Assembly (NCBI RefSeq): GCF_023231945.1
Contig: NZ_JAJLJH010000001.1
Span: 1-64,000 of the forward strand
Reading direction: 5' to 3'
DNA from: Scleromatobacter humisilvae
Lineage (GTDB): Bacteria; Pseudomonadota; Gammaproteobacteria; Burkholderiales; Burkholderiaceae_C
Length of the DNA: 64,000 nucleotides
Below, in pieces: positions 20,109-29,193 of the stretch (the stretch's first letter is position 1; every line of letters begins with the position of its first letter). The position numbers and the translations under genes are program-made. The notes under the pieces are model-generated. The model did not search any database. It saw only the letters and a program-made list of their open reading frames with translations, and was not told where the DNA came from.

Positions 20109-21332
20109 TCAGATGCCGCGCATCGCATGGGCGGGCGGCAGCGCGGCCGCGCGTCGAGCGGGCGCCAGCACGGCGATCTGCCCCAGCGCCCACAACGCGA
20201 GCGCGCCCAGCGGCAGGTACATCGCGGGCAGGCGCGGCAGCTCGTACTGCGTCATCAGCCACTGGTTGATCGCGAACGCGCCCAGCATGCCCAGCGCGAT
20301 GCCGGCGCTGGTCAGCAGCAGGTTCTCGGTCTGGAAGTAGCGCAGGATCTGGCCGCGCGTCGCGCCGAGCGCGCGCCGCGTGCCGATCATCTTCGTGCGC
20401 TGCTGCACCCAGAAGCTGGCCAGGCCGACGATGCCGAACGCCGTCACGACGAGTAGCGCGACGCAGACGCCGGCGAGCAGCCACACCATGGCCAGGTCGG
20501 TCTTGTAGTAGTCGCCGCGCAGATCCTCGAACGTGCCGTGCTCCTGCGCGACGCGATGCGGGTTGACCTTGTCCAGCGCTGCGACGGCCGCCTTCAGCAC
20601 GGTGTCGCGCTGTGCGGGATCGGTGCGCAGCACGTAGGTGCCGCCGTCGAAGGTCGGGCGGATCGGCAGGATGACCGAGTAGAGGTCGCGCACGCCGCCG
20701 CTGTCCGGGTGCGGGCTGGTCAGGCGATCGGCCACGCCCACGATGCGCATCGGCGACGTGCCGAAGATGTAGATCGCCTGGCCGATGGCGTCCTTGCCCG
20801 GGAACAGGCGCTCTGCGACGGCGCGCGTGACGATCACGGCGGGCAGCGGGAAGTCGTCGACCTTGTCGAACTCGTCCTCGTCGACGACCTCGTCGGGCCT
20901 GAAGTCGCGCCCGGCCACCATCTTCACGCCCAGCGTGGACACGAGGCCGACGTCGCCGTTGTACATCGAGACCTGGATCGTCGGCGTCGGCTGGTTGGGC
21001 ACGAGCCCGACGCCGGAGTTGCGCGACTGGTGGCCGAACGGGATCGTCGACAGGATGGCGGCGCTCTTGACGCCGGGCACGGCGCGCAGCGCGGCGAGGT
21101 CCTCGCGCGTGCCGGCGACCGCGTTGCCGTCGTTGCCGATGCTGCGCGTGCCCAGGTGCACGAGTTCGGCGTCGGCCAGTCCGCTGCCGAACTGCAGGCG
21201 CTCGATGCGGTTGGCGATCAGGAAGACCGAGTTGCAGACGATCGCGCAGGTCAGCGCGATCTCGATCACGATCAGCAGAGCGGCCGTGCGATGGCGGCGC
21301 AGCGTGGACAGGATGGGACGCAGTTGAAGCAT
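20109..21332 (-). CDS. MacB/FtsX-type ABC exporter permease, second copy
   Basis: The 407-residue protein has an N-terminal membrane helix (about 15-38), a large periplasmic MacB-type domain (about 40-275) and three C-terminal helices (about 285-395) including the FtsX-like RRALGATRGQILRYF motif. Four helices with a big periplasmic domain is the MacB fold without its own ATPase. With the neighbouring permease it probably forms a heterodimer driven by the separate ATPase. The start at 21332 (MLQLRPILSTLRRHRTAAL) is where similarity begins. It lies 13 bp after the first permease gene. Confidence 0.92.
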   Translation of the reverse strand: MLQLRPILSTLRRHRTAALLIVIEIALTCAIVCNSVFLIANRIERLQFGSGLADAELVHLGTRSIGNDGNAVAGTREDLAALRAVPGVKSAAILSTIPFGHQSRNSGVGLVPNQPTPTIQVSMYNGDVGLVSTLGVKMVAGRDFRPDEVVDEDEFDKVDDFPLPAVIVTRAVAERLFPGKDAIGQAIYIFGTSPMRIVGVADRLTSPHPDSGGVRDLYSVILPIRPTFDGGTYVLRTDPAQRDTVLKAAVAALDKVNPHRVAQEHGTFEDLRGDYYKTDLAMVWLLAGVCVALLVVTAFGIVGLASFWVQQRTKMIGTRRALGATRGQILRYFQTENLLLTSAGIALGMLGAFAINQWLMTQYELPRLPAMYLPLGALALWALGQIAVLAPARRAAALPPAHAMRGI

Positions 21333-21345
21333 GGCGAGGCTCCGT

Positions 21346-22659
21346 TCAGGACGACTTGAGTTGGGACGCGGGAGAGACCTCGCACGCCTTCCAGGCCGGC
21401 AACAGGCCGGCCAGCACGCTGGCGCCGATCGCCAGCGCGAACGTGATGGCCAGGGTGCCCGCGTCGAGCGTGACGAACTGCGCGCCGCGCGTCGTGCCGT
21501 GGCGCACGAACCAGACGCCGATCGCCGCGAACGCGAGCCCCAGCACGCCGCCCGCGAGGCCGATGGTGCCGGCCTCGACCAGGAACTGCGCGAAGATCTG
21601 GCGCCGCGGCGCGCCGAGCGCGCGGCGCACGCCGATCTCGGGCGAGCGGCGCAGGCACTTGGCAAGCAGCAGGCCCACGGTGTTGACCAGGCACACGGCC
21701 AGGAAGCCGAACGCGAGCCACAGCTGCAGGCGCACGTCGGACGGCACCACCTGCTGCGAAGACAGCCAGTCCATCACGTTGCGCAGGCGCGGGTTCGGAT
21801 CTCGCTGGAAACGGCCCGCCGCGTGCTGGCGCGCCGAATACTGGGCGAGGTAGTCGGCGTAGCGCGCGCGATCGGCCGGGGTGTCGAGCTCGACCCAGTA
21901 CTGGATCCAGCTGCACGGCGCATTGACCTCGTGCGGATGCGGCGTCGCGTTGTCGCCCCAGCAGCTCATGCTGCCGTTGGTGCCCAGCTTGCGCTCCATC
22001 GCGGTGCCGAACGGCACGAACAGGCCCTCGGTCTTGCGATAGCGGCCGACGTTCAGGTCGAAGAAGTACGGCACGGGCTGCCAGTCGGCCAGCACGCCCA
22101 CCACGCGGTAGTCCTGGCCGTCGGCGCGAACCGTGCGGCCGACGCTGTTGCTGCCGCCGAACAGCTTGTCGTTGAACTCCTTGCCGAGCACGACCAGGGG
22201 GGCGTTCGCCGCGTCGTCGGCCGCGCTCCAGCCCTGGCCATAGAGGAACGGCACCTGGAACATCGGGAAGAAGTCGGCGGTCGTGACGCGCACGTCGGCC
22301 TCGAACGGCTTCAGCGCGCCCGGCGCGTCGGCGGCGGGTTCCACGTTGACGCCGCCGCCGGTCATCATGGCCTGGCGCGTGGCGTGCTTCTCGCGCAGCA
22401 GCGCCTCGGCATCGAAGCGGGTCAGCTGCGTGTCGGGCTCCTTGCCGGCCACGAACGTCGCTCTCGGCTGGGCATCGAGCTGCACGCGCAACACGCTGTC
22501 GCTGCGGCCCGGCAAGGGATCGCCCGACAGCGCGCGGAACGTCGTCAGCGTCGTCATGCTCGCGCCGATGCCCATCGCGATGGTCAGCACCATCAGCGCG
22601 GTGAGGCCGCGCGCGGAGCGGAAGCTGCGCAGCGCGAGGTCGAAGTAGTAGAGGAACAT
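21346..22659 (-). CDS. MacB/FtsX-type ABC exporter permease, first copy
   Basis: The 437-residue protein starts MFLYYFDLALRSFRSARGLTAL and has the same layout as its neighbour: one N-terminal helix, a periplasmic MacB_PCD-like domain and three C-terminal helices with GVRRALGAPRRQIFAQF. The last helix pair is followed by LLPAWKACEVSPASQLKSS, a typical FtsX C-terminus. It is probably the partner of the permease encoded 13 bp downstream. MacB-type pumps use mechanotransmission to push periplasmic substrates through a TolC channel. The substrate is unknown. Confidence 0.93.
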   Translation of the reverse strand: MFLYYFDLALRSFRSARGLTALMVLTIAMGIGASMTTLTTFRALSGDPLPGRSDSVLRVQLDAQPRATFVAGKEPDTQLTRFDAEALLREKHATRQAMMTGGGVNVEPAADAPGALKPFEADVRVTTADFFPMFQVPFLYGQGWSAADDAANAPLVVLGKEFNDKLFGGSNSVGRTVRADGQDYRVVGVLADWQPVPYFFDLNVGRYRKTEGLFVPFGTAMERKLGTNGSMSCWGDNATPHPHEVNAPCSWIQYWVELDTPADRARYADYLAQYSARQHAAGRFQRDPNPRLRNVMDWLSSQQVVPSDVRLQLWLAFGFLAVCLVNTVGLLLAKCLRRSPEIGVRRALGAPRRQIFAQFLVEAGTIGLAGGVLGLAFAAIGVWFVRHGTTRGAQFVTLDAGTLAITFALAIGASVLAGLLPAWKACEVSPASQLKSS

Positions 22660-22675
22660 GACGTCTCCCTTGAGG

Positions 22676-23983
22676 TCACTGCAGCAGCGCGTTGACGTTG
22701 GCCAGGTCGGCCTCCGTCAGCGCGCCGGCCGCCTGCTGCAGCTGCAGCCGGCCGAGGATGAATTGATGGCGCGCCTGCGCGTGCGCGGCCTGCGCCTGCG
22801 CGAGCGTCTGGATCGCGTTGAGGACGTCGGTCTGCGTGCGGTTGCCCACCTCGCGGCCGACGCGCGTCGCGGCCAGCGAGGCCTGCGCCGCGGCGACGGC
22901 CTCGCGCGTGGACTGCACCTCGCCCATGCCGGTGACGACGCTGCCGTAGGCCGCCCTGGTCGCGCGTTCGATGGCGCGGCGCAGCGTCTCGAGGCTGTCG
23001 CGCGCGCCGTCGCGCTGGTGCACGGCCTGGCTCACGCGCGCCTGCGTCGCGCCGCCGGCGAACAACGGCACGCTGAGCGTGAGGACAGCGGTGTTGGCGA
23101 GACGCCCGCTGCTGTCGCCGTACGGCGCGCCCGTCGGACGGCCGAGGTTGAGGCCCGCGCTCAGCGACGGCAGGTGGCCCGCACGCGCCGCGGCGATCGA
23201 GCTCTCGGCCGACGCGACGCCCTTCTGCGCCGCCCACAGCGCCGGATTGCCCTGCAGCGCGCTGGCCACCCAGGCCTGCGGATCGGCCGGCGACGGCGGC
23301 GCCAGCGGCAGGTCGTCGCGCAGCGTCTTCAGCGTCGCCGGCGTGCTGCCGGTGATCTCGGCGACCGCGGCCAGCGCGTCGACCAGCGCCTGCCGCGCCG
23401 CGATCGTGTTTCCGTGCGCCAGCGCCTGGTACGAGCGCGACTGGTCGACGTCGACCTGCGCGTCGAGGCCGGCCTTGTAGCGCTGCTGCGACTGCTCGAC
23501 CTGCTGTGCGAACGCGTCCTCGTTGGCCTGCACGCTGGCGAGGATGTCGGCGGCCAGCAGCGCGTCGAAGTACGCGGTGGCCACGCGCAGGCACAGCTGC
23601 TGGCGCGCGGCCTCGACGGTCGCGTCCTGCGCGTCGGCGTTCAGGCGCGCGGCCTTCAGCTGCAACCATAGCCCCGCGTCGAACACGACCTGGCTGAGGC
23701 CCAGCGTGACGTCGGTGGTGTGCGCGCTGGCGGTCGGCTGCGCGGCGCCCGAGTCGCGCTCGCGGCCGATCGCCGCCGTGGCCGACGCCTGCGGCAGCAG
23801 CGCGGCGCGCGCCTGGTCGGCGAGGTCGTGCGTGCCCAGGCGCGCCGCGTCGGCGGCGGCCAGCACGGGGTCGTTGGCGCGCGCGAGGCGGAAGACGTCC
23901 AGCAGGTCGTCCGCCTGCGCGGGCCTGCACGCGGCGAGCGCGCACGCGAGCACGACGACCGACCGGCGCATCAGATCACGCAT
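22676..23983 (-). CDS. TolC-family outer-membrane channel protein
   Basis: The 435-residue protein has a signal peptide (ending PAQADD) and two tandem outer-membrane-efflux repeats (about 30-215 and 235-425). Long amphipathic coiled-coil helices rich in Ala, Gln and Glu are typical of TolC-type tunnels. The conserved [15 protein letters not shown] segment is present near residue 300. It should dock with the adaptor and carry substrate across the outer membrane. The start at 23983 overlaps the end of the ATPase gene by 8 bp, indicating tight coupling; a second Met at residue 5 is an alternative. Confidence 0.93.
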   Translation of the reverse strand: MRDLMRRSVVVLACALAACRPAQADDLLDVFRLARANDPVLAAADAARLGTHDLADQARAALLPQASATAAIGRERDSGAAQPTASAHTTDVTLGLSQVVFDAGLWLQLKAARLNADAQDATVEAARQQLCLRVATAYFDALLAADILASVQANEDAFAQQVEQSQQRYKAGLDAQVDVDQSRSYQALAHGNTIAARQALVDALAAVAEITGSTPATLKTLRDDLPLAPPSPADPQAWVASALQGNPALWAAQKGVASAESSIAAARAGHLPSLSAGLNLGRPTGAPYGDSSGRLANTAVLTLSVPLFAGGATQARVSQAVHQRDGARDSLETLRRAIERATRAAYGSVVTGMGEVQSTREAVAAAQASLAATRVGREVGNRTQTDVLNAIQTLAQAQAAHAQARHQFILGRLQLQQAAGALTEADLANVNALLQ

Positions 23984-24701
23984 GGACCGCTGCCTCGCCC
24001 TGCGTGCCGCGGCGTCCGGCCAGCCGCACCTCGTCCGACGTGTCGACGACATGGCCGTCGATCACGTGCACGTTGCGCTGCGCGCGCGCGGCCAGCTGCG
24101 GGTCGTGCGTGACCATCACGATGGTGGCGCCGTCGCGGTTCAGCTCCTCGAGCAGGTCCATCACGCTGCGCGCCATCTGGCTGTCGAGGTTGCCGGTCGG
24201 CTCGTCGGCCAGCAGCAGGCGCGGTTCGCCCGCCAGCGCGCGCGCGATGGCCACGCGCTGCTGCTGGCCACCCGAGAGTTCCGCCGGATAGTGCTTCTCG
24301 CGCGCGGCCAGTCCCACGCGCTCGAGCGCCGCGCGCACGCGGCGGCGGCGCTCGTCGGCCTTCATGCCGCGATAGCGCAGCGGCACGTCGACGTTGTCGA
24401 ACACGTTGAGGTCGGCGATCAGGTTGAAGCCCTGGAAGATGAAGCCGATCTTCTGGTTGCGGATGCGCGAGCGCGCGTCGTCGCCAAGCGAGCTGACGTC
24501 GACGCCATCGAGCTCGTAGCGGCCGCCGGTGGGCGCCTCCAGCAAGCCGGCGATCGTCAGGAAGGTCGTCTTGCCCGAGCCCGACGGGCCGGTGACGGCG
24601 ACGAACTCGCCCTGCCTGACTTCGAGGTCGAACTCGCGCAACGCGTAGGTCTCGACCACCTCGGTGCGGTAGGCCTTGGACAGGCCGGTCATCTTCAGCA
24701 T
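23976..24701 (-). CDS. ABC transporter ATPase, MacB/LolD type
   Basis: The 241-residue ATPase has Walker A GPSGSGKT (38-45), a Q-loop in [18 protein letters not shown], the signature LSGGQQQR (142-149), Walker B LLLADEP and the switch His in VTHD. The FQGFNL and [10 protein letters not shown] features are typical of the LolD/MacB branch that energises FtsX-like permeases. AAGGA precedes the ATG at 24701. It lies 23 bp after the adaptor gene and overlaps the TolC-type gene by 8 bp. Confidence 0.96.
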   Translation of the reverse strand: MLKMTGLSKAYRTEVVETYALREFDLEVRQGEFVAVTGPSGSGKTTFLTIAGLLEAPTGGRYELDGVDVSSLGDDARSRIRNQKIGFIFQGFNLIADLNVFDNVDVPLRYRGMKADERRRRVRAALERVGLAAREKHYPAELSGGQQQRVAIARALAGEPRLLLADEPTGNLDSQMARSVMDLLEELNRDGATIVMVTHDPQLAARAQRNVHVIDGHVVDTSDEVRLAGRRGTQGEAAVHA

Positions 24702-24724
24702 GGCATTCCTTGTTGGAGGAGAAA

Positions 24725-25993
24725 TCAATGGGCCAGCGCCACGGTGGGCTCGGCGTGGAAGTTGTCGGCGCCGGAGACGACGACGCGGTCGCCGGCCTTC
24801 AGCCCGGAGACGATCTCGACGCGGTCGACGCTGCGCGCGCCGAGGCGCACCGGCGTCTTGACGGCGACGCCGTCGCGCACGACGTAGGCGTACTGGCCGC
24901 CGGACTCGTCGATGAAGCTGCCCGCGCGCACGCTCAGCACGTCGGGGCGCTGGTCGAGCAGCACGCGCACGGACAGGCGCTGGTTCTGCCGCAATTGCTC
25001 GGGCATCGCGCCGTCGAAGCGAAGGCGCGCGGCGACCTGGTTCTGCACGACCTCGGGCGAGATGCCGCTGACGCGCGCCTTCCACGTCTGGCCGTTGCCC
25101 GAGATCTCGCCGGGCATGCCCACCGCGAGGTCGCGCGCGAAGCTCTCGGCCACCTGCATCTGCACCTCGAGCTGGGTCAGGTCGATGACGGTGAGCAGTT
25201 GCGCGTCCTTGGCGACGCTGGCGCGCTCGGCGACGAACAGCTGGCCCACCTGGCCATCCACCGGCGACTTCACCGCCAGCTCGCCGACCTGGCGCTGCAG
25301 GTCCTGCACCAGCAGCACCTGGCGCGCGTGCGCCTGCTCCTTGGACTGCAGCTCGAACCTCAGGCTGTCGTCCTTGGAATGCAGGCCGGCCTCGGCGTGG
25401 GCGAGCGCGATGCGCGCCTTCTCGAGCGCGTCGCGCGCGTGGTCCACCTGCATGCCGGCCGCGGCGCCCGCGTCGTAGGCCTTCTGCTGGCGCGCGAGGT
25501 CGGTCTCGGCGGCCTTGACGTCGATCGCCGCGTTCTCGCGCGCGCCCTGCAGCGCGGCGCGCTCCTCGCCGGCCTCGACCTTGGCGCGCAGCGTGTCGGT
25601 CTGCAGCGTGTCCGCGGTGGCGAGCTCCTGCGCCAGCTTCGCGGTCAGGTCGGGGCTCGCGATCGTCGCCAGCACCTGGCCTTTCCGGACCGAGTCGCCG
25701 GCGTGCACCTGCAGCGTGACGGCACCGGCCTGCGGCGCGAACAGCGTCGGGCTGAACGCGGCGACGACGCGGCCCTCGGCCTGGATGTCGCGCACGAACG
25801 GGCCGCGCGCGACGTCGTCCAGGCCCAGCCGCTCGATGCTGACGGAGCTGCCGGCGCCCCACAGCCGGCGCGCCTGCGGCATGCTCCACGCGGCCAGCGC
25901 GACGGCGGCGACGAGCGCCGTCACGATGGCGAGGCGCCGGCGGCCCTTCGGGCGAACGATGGCGGTGTCTTGCGAGGAGGTGTCACGAATCAT
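24725..25993 (-). CDS. Periplasmic adaptor (HlyD/MacA family)
   Basis: The 422-residue membrane-fusion protein has a basic cytoplasmic start and one membrane helix (about 22-40). A lipoyl-like beta domain follows (LQVHAGDSVRKGQVLATI), then a coiled-coil hairpin rich in Ala/Glu/Lys (about 115-225) and the second lipoyl half (AVKSPVDGQVGQLFV). A barrel and membrane-proximal domain end the protein. It links the inner-membrane permeases to the TolC-type channel. It is the first gene of the operon; the sigma-54 promoter at 26043-26058 would give a leader of roughly 38 nt. No strong Shine-Dalgarno sequence is seen. Confidence 0.95.
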   Translation of the reverse strand: MIRDTSSQDTAIVRPKGRRRLAIVTALVAAVALAAWSMPQARRLWGAGSSVSIERLGLDDVARGPFVRDIQAEGRVVAAFSPTLFAPQAGAVTLQVHAGDSVRKGQVLATIASPDLTAKLAQELATADTLQTDTLRAKVEAGEERAALQGARENAAIDVKAAETDLARQQKAYDAGAAAGMQVDHARDALEKARIALAHAEAGLHSKDDSLRFELQSKEQAHARQVLLVQDLQRQVGELAVKSPVDGQVGQLFVAERASVAKDAQLLTVIDLTQLEVQMQVAESFARDLAVGMPGEISGNGQTWKARVSGISPEVVQNQVAARLRFDGAMPEQLRQNQRLSVRVLLDQRPDVLSVRAGSFIDESGGQYAYVVRDGVAVKTPVRLGARSVDRVEIVSGLKAGDRVVVSGADNFHAEPTVALAH

Positions 25994-26042
25994 GAAGGGT
26001 GTCCGGGCGGTGCACGGCGTGCGTGCTGTCCGGCTTCATGTT

Positions 26043-26058
26043 TGCAACGACCGTGCCA
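26043..26058 (-). promoter_or_regulatory. Sigma-54 promoter of the exporter operon
   Basis: The minus strand reads TGGCACGGTCGTTGCA, an exact match to the sigma-54 consensus TGGCACG-N4-TTGCW with the -24 GG and -12 GC at the correct spacing. Transcription should start near 26031, giving a short leader before the adaptor ATG at 25993. The operon itself encodes a sigma-54 activator, which strongly supports function. Confidence 0.9.
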
Positions 26059-26122
26059 CGGCCGAGCGGCCGTTCGATTCCTTGCGGATCAATGACTTGC
26101 GCGCGTCTCCCGACGCACGGCG

Positions 26123-26160
26123 AGTGTCCGCGGACACTCGCGGACACTGCCTTCGGACAC
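26123..26160. promoter_or_regulatory. Candidate upstream activator sequence for the NtrC-type regulator
   Basis: AGTGTCCGCGGACACT (26123-26138) is a perfect 16-bp palindrome. It is followed by two more CGGACAC half-sites (26141-26147 and 26154-26160). The palindrome lies about 65 bp upstream of the -24 element and about 100 bp from the predicted start, a normal distance for a sigma-54 enhancer. Further GTGTCC/TGTCC half-sites occur near 25999 and 26027. Confidence 0.75.
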
Positions 26161-26177
26161 GGGGCGAACGCCCCGTG
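26158..26177 (-). terminator. GC-rich hairpin after the small secreted-protein gene
   Basis: CACGGGGCG and CGCCCCGTG form a 9-bp inverted repeat round a 2-bp centre, seven bases beyond the stop of the 70-residue protein gene. No U tract follows, so it could be a rho-independent-like stop, a stabiliser or part of the activator region. Confidence 0.35.
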
Positions 26178-26183
26178 GACGAC

Positions 26184-26396
26184 TTACATCGACGCCGCGG
26201 ACGCCTTCTTGGACGCCTTCGCGGCCTTCTTGGCGGCACGCTTGTCCGCCTTGGCCTTCGCCGCGGCGCTGGCAGAGGCCTCGCCCTTGGGCGATTCCGT
26301 CTGGCCGGCGGCGGCAGGCGCACCGCTGCCGCCCTGGGCATAGGCGATGGAGACCGCTGCGACGAGCAACAGGGAGACGAGAGCCGACTTCTTCAT
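26184..26396 (-). CDS. Small secreted Lys/Ala-rich protein
   Basis: The 70-residue product begins with a clear signal peptide (MKKSALVSLLLVAAVSIAYA). The mature part of about 50 residues is disordered and rich in Ala, Lys, Ser and Gly, with a histone-like tail (KADKRAAKKAAKASKKAS). I do not recognise a family. It is on the same strand as the exporter operon and ends 190 bp before the adaptor start, with the sigma-54 promoter between them. It could be a substrate or periplasmic partner of the exporter, but that is only inference from position. Ribosome-binding sequence AAGG is visible before the ATG. Confidence 0.65.
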   Translation of the reverse strand: MKKSALVSLLLVAAVSIAYAQGGSGAPAAAGQTESPKGEASASAAAKAKADKRAAKKAAKASKKASAASM

Positions 26397-26516
26397 GGGG
26401 AACCTTCCTGGAAACGTTGAGGAGACCGGCGCAAGTTGTAGCCCCAATCGCCGCGCAGCGCATGTACGCTCTTGCACGCGCGCGGGCGTCACGCGCGCCC
26501 GCGCCGCTCGTCGATA

Positions 26517-27188
26517 TCAGAACAGGCTGGCGCCGATGTTGATCAGCAGCGCGAGCACGGTGGTGTTGAACAGGTAGGCCAGGATGCAGTGCAGCGAGCC
26601 GATGCGGCGCATGGGCTTGGTGACGAAGGAGACGTCCGCCGTCTGGCCCGAGGTGCCGATCACCGCCGAGAAATAGAAGAAGTCGCCGTAGTCGGGATCG
26701 GGGTCGTCAGGAAACGCCAGGCCCGGCTTGTGGCCGTGGCAGGCGGCCATGTAGTAGTCGTGCGCGTAGTGCAGCGTGAACATGATCTGGATGAAGCTCC
26801 ACGACGACAGCACCGTCAGGCCGGCCAGCGCCACGTGCGCGCCGCGCTGCCAGCCGTGCAGGTCCTTGACGATGGCCAGCTCGAACGCGATCGCGACCAG
26901 GCTCGCGACGGCGGCGATCACCGTCAGACCGAGGATCGCGTACTTGCCGTCGTCCTGCAGCTGCGCCCGATGGCGCATGTGTCCCTTCGACGAGCGGATC
27001 ATCATCACCGCGGCGAGCGCGACGTAGAGCCACGCACCGGTGTTCCACGCGACCAGCCAGCGCGAGATCGGCTGCGACGCGATGCCCGTCGGCAGGAGCA
27101 GGCCGGTCAGCACGCCGATGGCGATGACGATGAACAGCCGCGGCCGCACCTTGAACACGTGCACGAATCGCTTCATCGGAGGGGTCAT
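26517..27188 (-). CDS. DUF1345 membrane protein
   Basis: The 223-residue protein has about six membrane helices and the DUF1345 hallmark FTLHYAHDYY near residue 150, followed by the Gly/Asp-rich PDDPDPDYGDFFYFSAVIGTSGQTADV stretch (given here in part for identification). Members are inner-membrane proteins of unknown function. The start at 27188 (MTPPMKRF) has AAGG upstream; Met5 at 27176 is also possible. It diverges from the DUF2177 gene across 144 bp. Confidence 0.9.
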   Translation of the reverse strand: MTPPMKRFVHVFKVRPRLFIVIAIGVLTGLLLPTGIASQPISRWLVAWNTGAWLYVALAAVMMIRSSKGHMRHRAQLQDDGKYAILGLTVIAAVASLVAIAFELAIVKDLHGWQRGAHVALAGLTVLSSWSFIQIMFTLHYAHDYYMAACHGHKPGLAFPDDPDPDYGDFFYFSAVIGTSGQTADVSFVTKPMRRIGSLHCILAYLFNTTVLALLINIGASLF

Positions 27189-27332
27189 GGATCGGCCTTG
27201 GCAAATCGCGCGCCGGGGGCACGCACCGCGGCATTGTCCGGCCCGCCACGCCGGCCGCCGCGGCAAGCTGAAGCCCTGCTTGCGGCGGCATGCGAGGATG
27301 CGGCTTGCCGACCCGCCTGCCCGAGACCGCCG

Positions 27333-27728
27333 ATGAAACTGCTGCTGCCCACCCTCGCGATCGTCCTCACGATGATGCTGCTCGACGTCCTGTGGATCGG
27401 CGTCCTCGCGCGCCCGATGTACACGCGCGGCATCGGCCACCTGATGGCCGAGCACCCGAACTTCGTCGCGGCGGTGGCGTTCTACCTGCTGTTCGCGATC
27501 GGCGTGATGGCCTTCGTCGTGCTGCCGCGCGCGCCCGGCGACTGGCGCATGGCCGCGGCCTGGGGCGCCGCGTTCGGCTTCATGACCTACATGACCTACG
27601 ACCTGACCAACATGGCCACGCTGCGCGACTGGCCGCTGGGCCTGTCGTTCATCGACACGGCCTGGGGCTGCGTCGCGACCGGCCTGGCGGCGACGATCGG
27701 CAAGCTGGTGGCGGACAAGGTCGGCTGA
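27333..27728 (+). CDS. DUF2177 membrane protein
   Basis: The 131-residue protein has four membrane helices and the family-typical N-terminus (LLDVLWIGVLARPMY) with a central GFMTYMTYDLTNMATLRDW motif. Function is unknown for the family. The start was set at ATG 27333, where similarity begins. It ends 55 bp before the dinB start, and the dinB LexA-like box lies in that gap. Confidence 0.92.
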   Translation: MKLLLPTLAIVLTMMLLDVLWIGVLARPMYTRGIGHLMAEHPNFVAAVAFYLLFAIGVMAFVVLPRAPGDWRMAAAWGAAFGFMTYMTYDLTNMATLRDWPLGLSFIDTAWGCVATGLAATIGKLVADKVG

Positions 27729-27758
27729 CGACTTGCCGACGCGGGGCGTGTGAAATCA

Positions 27759-27774
27759 CTGTGATTTCATACAG
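27759..27774 (+). promoter_or_regulatory. LexA-like SOS box before dinB
   Basis: CTGTGATTTCATACAG fits the LexA consensus CTGT-N8-ACAG exactly in its conserved arms and ends 9 bp before the dinB ATG. A second inverted repeat, GAAATCAC-T-GTGATTTC (27752-27768), overlaps it. DNA polymerase IV genes are classic SOS targets, which supports the call. Confidence 0.75.
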
Positions 27775-27783
27775 AATACGGGA

Positions 27784-29028
27784 ATGAGCCACCCGCTGCC
27801 CCGCGTGATCGCGCACCTCGACATGGACGCGTTCTATGCGTCGGTCGAACTGCTGCGCTATCCGATGATCCGCGGGCTGGCGGCCGTCGTCGGCGGCGGC
27901 CGTCGCCACACGCCGGTGATGCAGGAGGACGGCACGCTGAAGTTCGCCAGGCTGGAGGACTACGTCGGCCGCGGGGTCGTCACCACGTCCACCTACGAGG
28001 CGCGCGCCTTCGGCGTGTTCTCCGGCATGGGCATGATGAAGGCGGCCGCGCTCGCGCCGCACGCGATCCTGCTGCCGATGGACTTCGACAGCTACCGCCT
28101 CTACTCGCGCAAGTTCAAGGCCGCGGTCGCGGAGCTGGCGCCGGTGATCGAGGATCGCGGCATCGACGAGATCTACATCGACCTGACCGACGTCCCCGGC
28201 ATCCGCGACACCATCGGCCATGACCCGCTGGGCGGCGTGCGCGCCTTCGCGCACGAGCTGAAGAACAACGTCAAGCGCGCAACCGGCCTCACGTGCTCGG
28301 TGGGCGTGACGCCCAACAAGCTGCTGTCCAAGATCGCGTCGGAACTCGACAAGCCCAACGGCCTGACCGTGCTGACGATGGAGGACATCCCCACGCGCAT
28401 CTGGCCGCTGCCGGTGCGCCGCATCAACGGCATCGGCCCCAAGGCCGGCGCGCGCCTCGATTCGCTCGACATCCACACCATCGGCGAGCTGGCCGCGCGC
28501 GACATGGCCTGGCTCACGCAGCACTTCACCGTCAACACCGCGCAGTGGCTGCACGACGTCTCGCACGGCATCGACGACCGCCCGGTGGTGACCAGCAGCG
28601 AGCCGGTGTCGATGAGCCGCGAGACCACGTTCGACCGCGACCTGCACGCCAAGCGCGACCGCGCCGAGCTCGGCGACGTCTTCACGCAGCTGTGCACGCA
28701 GGTGGCCGCCGACCTGTCGCGCAAGGGCTACGTCGGCCGGACGATCGGCATCAAGCTGCGCTTCGACGACTTCAAGACGGTGACGCGCGACCAGTCGATC
28801 ACGATTCCCACCTGCGACCCGGCCGAGATCCGCCAGGTCGCCGGCCAGTGCCTGAAGCGCGTCGACCTGACGCGGCGGCTGCGTCTGCTGGGCGTGCGCG
28901 TGGGCAGCCTGTCGCGCCCGGGTGCGGCCCCGGCTGCGCGCGGCGCGAAGAAGTCGGGCGGCCAGGCCAGCACGGCCGCGCCGAGGAGGGCCGAGGACGA
29001 GCGGCCGGACGAGCCCACGCTGTTCTGA
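27784..29028 (+). CDS. dinB: DNA polymerase IV (Y-family translesion polymerase)
   Basis: The 414-residue protein has the Y-family catalytic start (HLDMDAFYASVE, acidic Asp13), the second catalytic acidic patch in GIDEIYIDLTD, SVGVTPNKLLSKIASELDKPNG in the palm, and the little-finger domain beyond residue 260. It copies damaged DNA without proofreading. The C-terminus is a disordered Ala/Arg tail ending EPTLF, possibly a weak beta-clamp-binding peptide. Many DinB proteins are about 350 residues, so this is a long form with an insertion near residues 40-55 (RRHTPVMQEDGTLKFARLED). Regulation by LexA is likely from the box 9 bp upstream. Confidence 0.95.
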   Translation: MSHPLPRVIAHLDMDAFYASVELLRYPMIRGLAAVVGGGRRHTPVMQEDGTLKFARLEDYVGRGVVTTSTYEARAFGVFSGMGMMKAAALAPHAILLPMDFDSYRLYSRKFKAAVAELAPVIEDRGIDEIYIDLTDVPGIRDTIGHDPLGGVRAFAHELKNNVKRATGLTCSVGVTPNKLLSKIASELDKPNGLTVLTMEDIPTRIWPLPVRRINGIGPKAGARLDSLDIHTIGELAARDMAWLTQHFTVNTAQWLHDVSHGIDDRPVVTSSEPVSMSRETTFDRDLHAKRDRAELGDVFTQLCTQVAADLSRKGYVGRTIGIKLRFDDFKTVTRDQSITIPTCDPAEIRQVAGQCLKRVDLTRRLRLLGVRVGSLSRPGAAPAARGAKKSGGQASTAAPRRAEDERPDEPTLF

Positions 29029-29193
29029 ACCGCTTCGATCCAGGCACAGCCTCGCCACCCGTGCTGCCCCGACTTGCGCGGGACCCGGGCCGAGGCGACG
29101 ATCCCCCGCATGCGGGCCCTGCGCTGCGCCGACGGTGCCCGCGGGTCGCTGCATCAAGCCAGCACGGGTTTCAACCACTCGGGAGTCGGATGA

